From Haliotis asinina (Eukaryota > Mollusca > Gastropoda > Lepetellida > Haliotidae), in NCBI RefSeq assembly GCF_037392515.1, contig NC_090288.1, positions 56,529,673-56,593,672 on the forward strand: a stretch of DNA of 64,000 nt. The letters are read 5' to 3'. A model generated the notes under the pieces. The model was not told the DNA's origin and did no database searches. It was given only the letters and a program-made list of their open reading frames with translations. This document shows positions 59,057 to 64,000 of this stretch, piece after piece. Each line of letters starts with the position of its first letter. Position 1 is the first letter of the stretch. Both the position numbers and the translations under genes were made by a program.

Positions 59057-60053
59057 TCAGACTCTTATTTTTCCGCAAACACCCTGGAAGGTATCGGGGA
59101 AGATTACACTTCTCCTAGCCTCGGCAGTATCATTCTGTATCCGTATGCACCACAAGTTCCTCACACACCTGTTACAAAGAAATTGATGAAACTAAATGAC
59201 ATTACCATAATGAACGGATTAATGGAACCACCTGTTAAAGACACCATTAAAGTATAGTAAGTAAAGTTGACATATTTATGTCTATATTAGTTCAGATGCG
59301 ACCCAATGGAAACAATCGAAAGTTTGCGAAATCAGATCGACGATTCCCTTCCAACTTGGAAATGACGATGAACAGATATACGTTGAAAAATAAGAGTTGG
59401 AAGATGTCGGTATATTGTGATCACCTGGATAAGCACGCAACATTTAATTTTCAGTGGAATATTTGCATGTACAGTTTGCGTTCAAATGAAAAAAACCCCA
59501 AAACATGAAGTTCACTGTGCAGGAAAGTTATCCTCATTTTAGTCATCACACTGTTTTCTATCATAATATTTTATCACGTAGGCCTGGGTGAATTTGACCG
59601 GGGAGAATCGAACCCATAGATAATCGCCAGCTTTCCCATTCCACGACGTTTTCAAGAGCATCATACAACAAAAGTCCACATATTTGTTAATCGGTGTAAC
59701 GGCCTTAATCCTGACTTCCCGGGCTTTTGCGAGGATACCCGGACGTTTCAATGTCACAGTATCATTATTTGAAAGTGACACATTAACAAATATTCATGAC
59801 ATAGGATAGACAGGAACCTAAACCATTTCTTGTGACATTCGTGAAAGACTTACCTTGGTGTCATTGCAGAACAAGGACGTCTAAATCTGGTTCCACAAAC
59901 ATAGCAGCATCCACATTCGTCTTTCACGAGGTTTCGTCTTCCGCACCCCCTTGGCCTCTCGCATGACGCCGGAGAACAGGGAGGACATGTTTGACCAATG
60001 ACCTGGTTCACCAGCACTACAAGGGCAACCGTAACCAACAGGATGTATTTCAT
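59057..60053 (-). CDS. Perlustrin-like gene 7: secreted single IGFBP-N domain protein
   Basis: Exon 1 is 60053-59854 and exon 2 is 59168-59057 (312 nt, 103 aa). The in-frame ATG at 60104 would add 17 residues; M-K-Y-I-L-L at 60053 is the family start. It differs from gene 5 in exon 1 at I to V in the signal peptide and G-H to R-R after T-R-F. In exon 2 it has C-V-R-N, N-D-T and V-I-F in place of C-A-R-N, N-D-V and V-V-F, and ends G-V-C-G-K-I-R-V. All 12 cysteines and C-G-C-C-Y-V-C are kept. Intron 1 is short (685 bp). The R-R change makes the loop before P-C-S more basic. A LINE tail ends about 14 bp beyond the exon 2 donor. Confidence 0.9.
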
Positions 60054-60140
60054 AGCTGTGTATATTCTGAGTTTAAATAATATCAGTTTTGTGTTAGAAA
60101 ACACGCAAAACTTTGAAGAAAACTGTTTCGTATATACTCT

Positions 60141-60275
60141 CTTTTATATGGTTGTGGGTGATTGTAATTGGGTTTTTGATGAGTATTAATAGACTTGGCT
60201 TTATCACCCGCCCAACCAAAGTATAAAATAGTTACTGCAGGTGGTACCTAACCCCGCCCAGACATTTAAACGTAT
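60141..60275 (-). promoter_or_regulatory. Core promoter of gene 7
   Basis: TATAAAAG at 60148-60141, 88 bp before the ATG. The upstream 'ttgggcgggtgataaagcc' box and a 'gggcggggttagg' box correspond to the GC-rich boxes of genes 5 and 6, with substitutions. Confidence 0.6.
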
Positions 60276-60814
60276 CTACTTCTCATCAATAATTTCAAAT
60301 CTGTCAATATATACAGCTGGAAAAAAGTTAAACCGCCCCCACATTATTCCAGTGAAACGTGTACTGGAATTAAAAAATAATACAAAATGAGCAAGAATAA
60401 AGAAAAGTGAGCTGAAGAAAAACAGAATATGACATCACCACCTGATTTAGCCACTTAAATATTTTCAGTATCTTCTGTGCCAATATATGTAGCTGGGAAA
60501 AGATCAAGCCCCCGATACATTTTCAATGAAATCTGGATTGAAACTTAAAGAAATGAGCGAGAATGAACAAAAGTGATCCTCAAAAAGTCACTCGCACCAA
60601 AGGTAATGAAATCACCTCCTGTGGTAAAATTTCAAAATGGAGGTATTCGAATGAATCATTTTCTCATATTGAAATGGGAACAATACTAATGTATGACGTC
60701 ACGTTTGATGTGTACTATATATAGTTAAACATTTGTGTCCACTACAATTGTAACATTTTCATAACACGTTCACATAACACGTCAATGGATGAAAGTAGCA
60801 AGCACACCTGGGTG

Positions 60815-61812
60815 CCTGTTCTCGAAAGGTAGGACAGGAGTTATGACATCCTACTGTTTAGATAAGACCTATTCTCAAAACGATCTAATCATTGTCCTAC
60901 GTTGAGTAACAGATCCTAACTAACTCTTCAGTAGGTGAGATAGAAGAAACCTTTTTTCATTAAGTTCACCAAACATTACCCATAATTCACTTCATGAAAA
61001 CTCAGCTGAAATTCAGCTTTGGGTGGACTTTCTTGATCTAGAAGAAATTGTCATTAATTACAGTTATAATCAAAATTCATACCTTCTATCCAGAAAGGTA
61101 GAGTGAACTTGTTCTCGAATAGATCTAAAATATTTTATCAGATCTACGTAGTGTTACATGCTGACACATTCGATATTTTCATCGCCTCAAATTTATTTAT
61201 TAAACTAGAACATAACATTTGTTGTCAGATTATGAAAGTCTGCCAAAAAGAGAATTAAGACTTTTCATGTGACTTTTTAAAGATTATCATGACTTGAACT
61301 TTCATTATGCGTCACCTCATAAAGTTAAAATTCATTTTGAAAATAGACAGAAATTACTTCCCTTATCAAGCTGACCTTGCCATTGACATTTCAGAGCATT
61401 GTGACAGAAAAGAGTGATGTTGTGAATAAAAAGGGATGAATAAAAATACATCTCGTTTGTAGATCTAAACATTATGGGTATTGCAACATGTATGTCTTAT
61501 TTACCACTGATAAATTGATGTTATATAAACTAAAAAAATCTTCTCAACACATAAAACTGCGTGCTATAGTAAATTCAGCTGTAATTAAGTTTTCACAACG
61601 TCCAAATTGGTGACCAAACAAGTCCCACACCATGTTCATTGCCACTAAGATGGACTTAGGTCAAGTTAGTTCTCTTCCTAGTGTTTGTCCTAAGTTAGGA
61701 TGTCCTAGCGCTAGGATATCTTTCGAGAATAAGGTAGGACACCTATCCAAGACCCTCGGATCAAAGTTAGGATATCCTAGGTCTAGGATTCTTGCGAGAA
61801 TAGGGGCCCTTA
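60815..61812. mobile_element. Candidate non-autonomous DNA transposon with imperfect TIRs
   Basis: The left end 'gggtgcctgttctcgaaag' and the reverse complement of the right end, 'gggcccctattctcgcaag', agree at most positions. Internally both ends carry repeated 'gtaggac', 'aggatatcct' and 'tcgagaataaggtaggac' motifs that can pair. There is no transposase frame. Target-site duplication was not evident, so superfamily is unassigned. Confidence 0.5.
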
Positions 61813-61814
61813 TT

Positions 61815-62585
61815 GTTTGATTGTGGTTACTCATTTGTATATTTTGGCCAACATTTTGGGAATGAAAAACTGTTTTTACGTATCAAGTCTTTGAAGGGCA
61901 TTTAGAAGTGAAATGCTTCCATGTTTCTTAACTCCGAAACGTTGTGTTCTCATATAAAGAAGTTGATGTCCATAAAATCTTCATTCTTATGTTTTTACGT
62001 AATCTACAAGAACGATTTAATTGTATGCCAGGGTCACCTTCCAATTCTGATTCTGAATCTGATTCATTTTCTGATGGTGCAAACGTAGGAAAACTTTCGG
62101 CATCTGAAGAGTCAGCACACATGCAGGACACCTTCTGTATTGAGTCTCTTTGAAACCATGTATTTACAAAAGTATTTTGGTCAGGTCAGATTTGCTGAGG
62201 TAATTCAGATTTTTTGGTGAAATGAAGGAACTCCCTGGTGAGGTGGACCTATTGTCTGCTACAACCACATAGGCCATCTTATGTTTACCTCCAGTACGGA
62301 TTGTTCCAAAATGACCTTCCATGTCATATGGCTGTCTGATCGTGTCCACAAACGAGAACCATGGGCTGTTTTTGGCATCCCGTGATTAAGCTCTAATTGA
62401 GTAACTGATATACTGTACTGTATGTTCTCAGTTGAGGACGTGGCTTTCCATGAGGATATATGTGCACAGGATTGGCAGGATATTTTTAATGTTTTTCATC
62501 CAGATATCTGACACATTATACAAGTGTTATATTTATGCTACAATCTGTGTACTAACTGTTAAACATAAAGTGATAAAGTTTATGT
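61815..62585. other. No gene recognised
   Basis: The minus-strand frame at 61928-62131 has an acidic S/E/D-rich stretch and 62164-62349 has no motif. They might be parts of one decayed ORF, but nothing identifies it. Confidence 0.35.
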
Positions 62586-62589
62586 AAAT

Positions 62590-62890
62590 TCAGAATTTCA
62601 TACACGCTTTCAGTTTAATGGACATCGTAGATTAAAATCATGTGACTGCAATATTGTGGATATCGTATGTAGAAATTGCGAATTACTTTCTAATGAATAT
62701 GAGTACCATGTAGTCTTTGTTTGCCGAAAATGTACTCACACTCATAAATTTCTACAATATAATATTCAACCTAGTAAGCAAATTTTGCAATCAATTTCGA
62801 ACTCAACAAATGTAAACACTAATGAATCAGTTGTCTTGTACTTGAAATATGTTTTCCTTGTACATAATTCCTGTAAATCATGTGGCTAGG
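62590..62890 (+). pseudogene. LINE C-terminal Cys/His scrap
   Basis: Plus-strand text C-R-N-C-E-L-L-S-N-E-Y-E-Y-H-V-V-F-V-C-R-K, then Q-P-S-K-Q-I-L-Q, N-T-N and L-Y-L-K-Y-V-F. This follows the C-x2-C...E-x-E-Y-H-F-x-F-x-C end motif of jockey/CR1-like ORF2 proteins. Only about 80 codons are left. Confidence 0.55.
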
Positions 62891-63234
62891 AGATTATAAA
62901 TGTTATTGTAATTGTGCAAGAAGCCATTTGGTTCATAGTACCGAAATATAGAATCTTGAATCTTGAATCTATAGCATTTTCACATACCCCCTGTCTATAC
63001 ATTTATGAACACCCTCGTATGTTTATACAATATTATACTAACTTGGTAACGCATCTGCCAAAACATGTCACTCTTCTGCCTTCTGCATCGTGGAATGGAA
63101 TAAAAAAAGTTTTCATACCACACCGTTCGTTTCACACATGGTGTTTTTCACAAAGACTATTTGTCATTTTTTTTTAAATGTATGAGGAATTCATGGATTC
63201 ATGTCCGTGTATTATGATTTGATAAAGCATCTAT

Positions 63235-63545
63235 CTTTCCGACTGACCCATGTACTATTTCATTTCACCCGACTGACCACTTTACTGCTTCAGTCCATCC
63301 AGCTGACCACTTTACTGCTTCGGTCCATTCCTTTGACCACTTTACTGCTTCAGTCCATCCGACTGACCACTTTACTGCTTCTGTCCATTCCTTTGACCAC
63401 TTTACTGCTTCAGTCCATCCGACTGACCACTTTACTGCTTCTGTCCATTCTTTTGATCACTTTACTGCTTCTGTCCATCCGACTGATCACTTTACTGCAT
63501 CGGTCCATCCGAATGACCACTTTACAGCATCAGTCCATCTGATCT
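63235..63545 (+). repeat. 30-bp minisatellite, about ten units
   Basis: 'gaccactttactgcttcagt' plus 'ccatccgact' repeats every 30 bp with substitutions. Because 30 is divisible by 3, it gives a repetitive 113-aa frame (L-T-T-L-L-L-x-S-I) without other coding evidence. Confidence 0.93.
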
Positions 63546-63968
63546 GAATCACCATGGGTAGTTTGGAACTATCATGATTGAATCGATGCATATCACATAT
63601 GCTGCCGAGGATTGCAAGAACAGTCAGATAATTTCATGAGATGACTGATGTATTTTAATTCTTGTTACACAAAATGACGAGAAATGGCTGATCTTTGTAG
63701 TCATATCACGCAATGACCATAGCGCCACCCACCTCCAACACCTTACTCCCAACGACCGTCATGTCCTGAAATTTTGTTAAAATGAAACACGGGTGAACAT
63801 GAAGTGTGCATGCACCCTTTTCTCAGTAGTGTGCACCACTCTCTCAAAAAGTTGCATCCGCCACTGATGACTGAAGTTTTTAGTTATTTCCACGAAATGA
63901 CGGATTTCGCCAGCTGTCTGTAACTAACACTGCGCCTGAGAAGCTCATCCTATCCTGTACCAACTCAG
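63546..63968. other. No gene recognised
   Basis: Short tail of the window with no frame or repeat of note. Confidence 0.4.
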
Positions 63969-63969
63969 T

Positions 63970-64000
63970 GCCGAGTACAGAGTGAGTGAGTGAGTTTAGT
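63970..64000 (+). repeat. SINE head cut by the window edge
   Basis: 'gagtgagtgagtgagtttagt' is the (GTGA)n head and first bases of the SINE, plus orientation. Confidence 0.6.

Larger units (their letters stand above)
56395..60650. repeat. Segmental duplication, diverged copy C (carries gene 7)
   Basis: Matches copies A and B at 'acgctatattggcct' (56422), the 'agtatcatacgcttgcag' stretch (56930), 58015-58360, and the gene 7 region through 'acgtgtactggaatta' (about 60370). A further match at 63170-63215 ('aaatgtatgaggaattcatgg') corresponds to copy A near 33455, so the copy may continue beyond later insertions. A 47-bp local direct repeat lies at 57235-57310. I saw no gene in 57000-58010. Confidence 0.75.

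Noticed and set aside
7132..60053. Reading the family as venom-type cysteine-rich peptides
   Set aside because: Cysteine spacing with C-G-C-C-x-x-C, the W-C and G-V-C-G exon 2 motifs and the length fit the IGFBP N-terminal domain of perlustrin better than any venom peptide framework.
63201..63542. 113-aa frame with L-T-T-L-L-L repeats
   Set aside because: It is a 30-bp minisatellite whose period happens to be divisible by three; there is no signal peptide context, splice signal or relative.
1..64000. CRISPR arrays, rRNA, free-standing tRNA genes, bacterial operons
   Set aside because: The tandem repeats have no unique spacers, no cloverleaf outside tRNA-derived SINE-like text was convincing, and the gene structure is eukaryotic with GT-AG introns.

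Overview
The window reads as nuclear DNA of a marine gastropod, most probably an abalone (Haliotis). It is AT-rich, intron-containing and packed with transposon debris. It carries many copies of a SINE whose head is a (GTGA)n run followed by a 'TTTTACGCCGCACTCAGCAATATTCCAGCTATATGG'-type core (seen here in pieces), a repeat I associate with abalone. Its only convincing host genes are a family of small secreted cysteine-rich proteins related to perlustrin, the single-domain IGF-binding-protein-like protein of abalone nacre. The species assignment is inference; the gene structures are read directly from the sequence.

The host content is a cluster of seven perlustrin-like loci. Four lie on the + strand (exon 1 at 7132, 11474, 17067 and 22615) and three on the - strand (exon 1 starting at 44121, 32374 and 60053). 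The two groups point toward each other. Six loci have both coding exons. Exon 1 (200 or 206 nt) encodes the signal peptide and the first half of the 12-cysteine domain, including the C-G-C-C-x-x-C signature. A phase-2 intron follows. Exon 2 (112-124 nt) encodes the second half (x-W-C ... G-V-C-G-[RK]-I) and the stop. A further GT donor 5-13 nt after the stop and a matching downstream acceptor indicate a conserved 3'UTR intron. The second + locus has only exon 1. Predicted precursors are 103-108 aa, leaving mature proteins of about 83-87 aa.

Layout. 1-7 kb: fragments of jockey/I-type and L1-type LINEs and SINEs. 7.1-10.4 kb: gene 1, with a decayed mariner in its first intron. 11.2-26.2 kb: loci 2-4, separated by LINE and SINE remnants, a 43-bp minisatellite and a Tc1 pseudogene. 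Loci 2-4 share an upstream module, and a 40-bp minisatellite has grown in the leader of gene 4. 29.0-36.2 kb and 41.5-47.6 kb: two copies of a segmental duplication, each with one - strand gene. 56.4-60.7 kb: a third, more diverged copy with gene 7. Between these lie a composite LINE (37.4-38.8 kb), a 235-bp higher-order tandem repeat (39.0-39.4 kb), the best preserved LINE (47.7-49.9 kb), a Tc1 pseudogene (50.5-51.4 kb) and another LINE (52.3-55.7 kb) with a SINE nested in it. 60.8-64 kb: a candidate non-autonomous TIR element, a LINE scrap and a 30-bp minisatellite.

The point of most interest is the multi-gene perlustrin-like cluster. It shows exon-by-exon differences in divergence, an orphan exon 1, and repeat expansions sitting in promoters, leaders and 3'UTR introns of individual copies.
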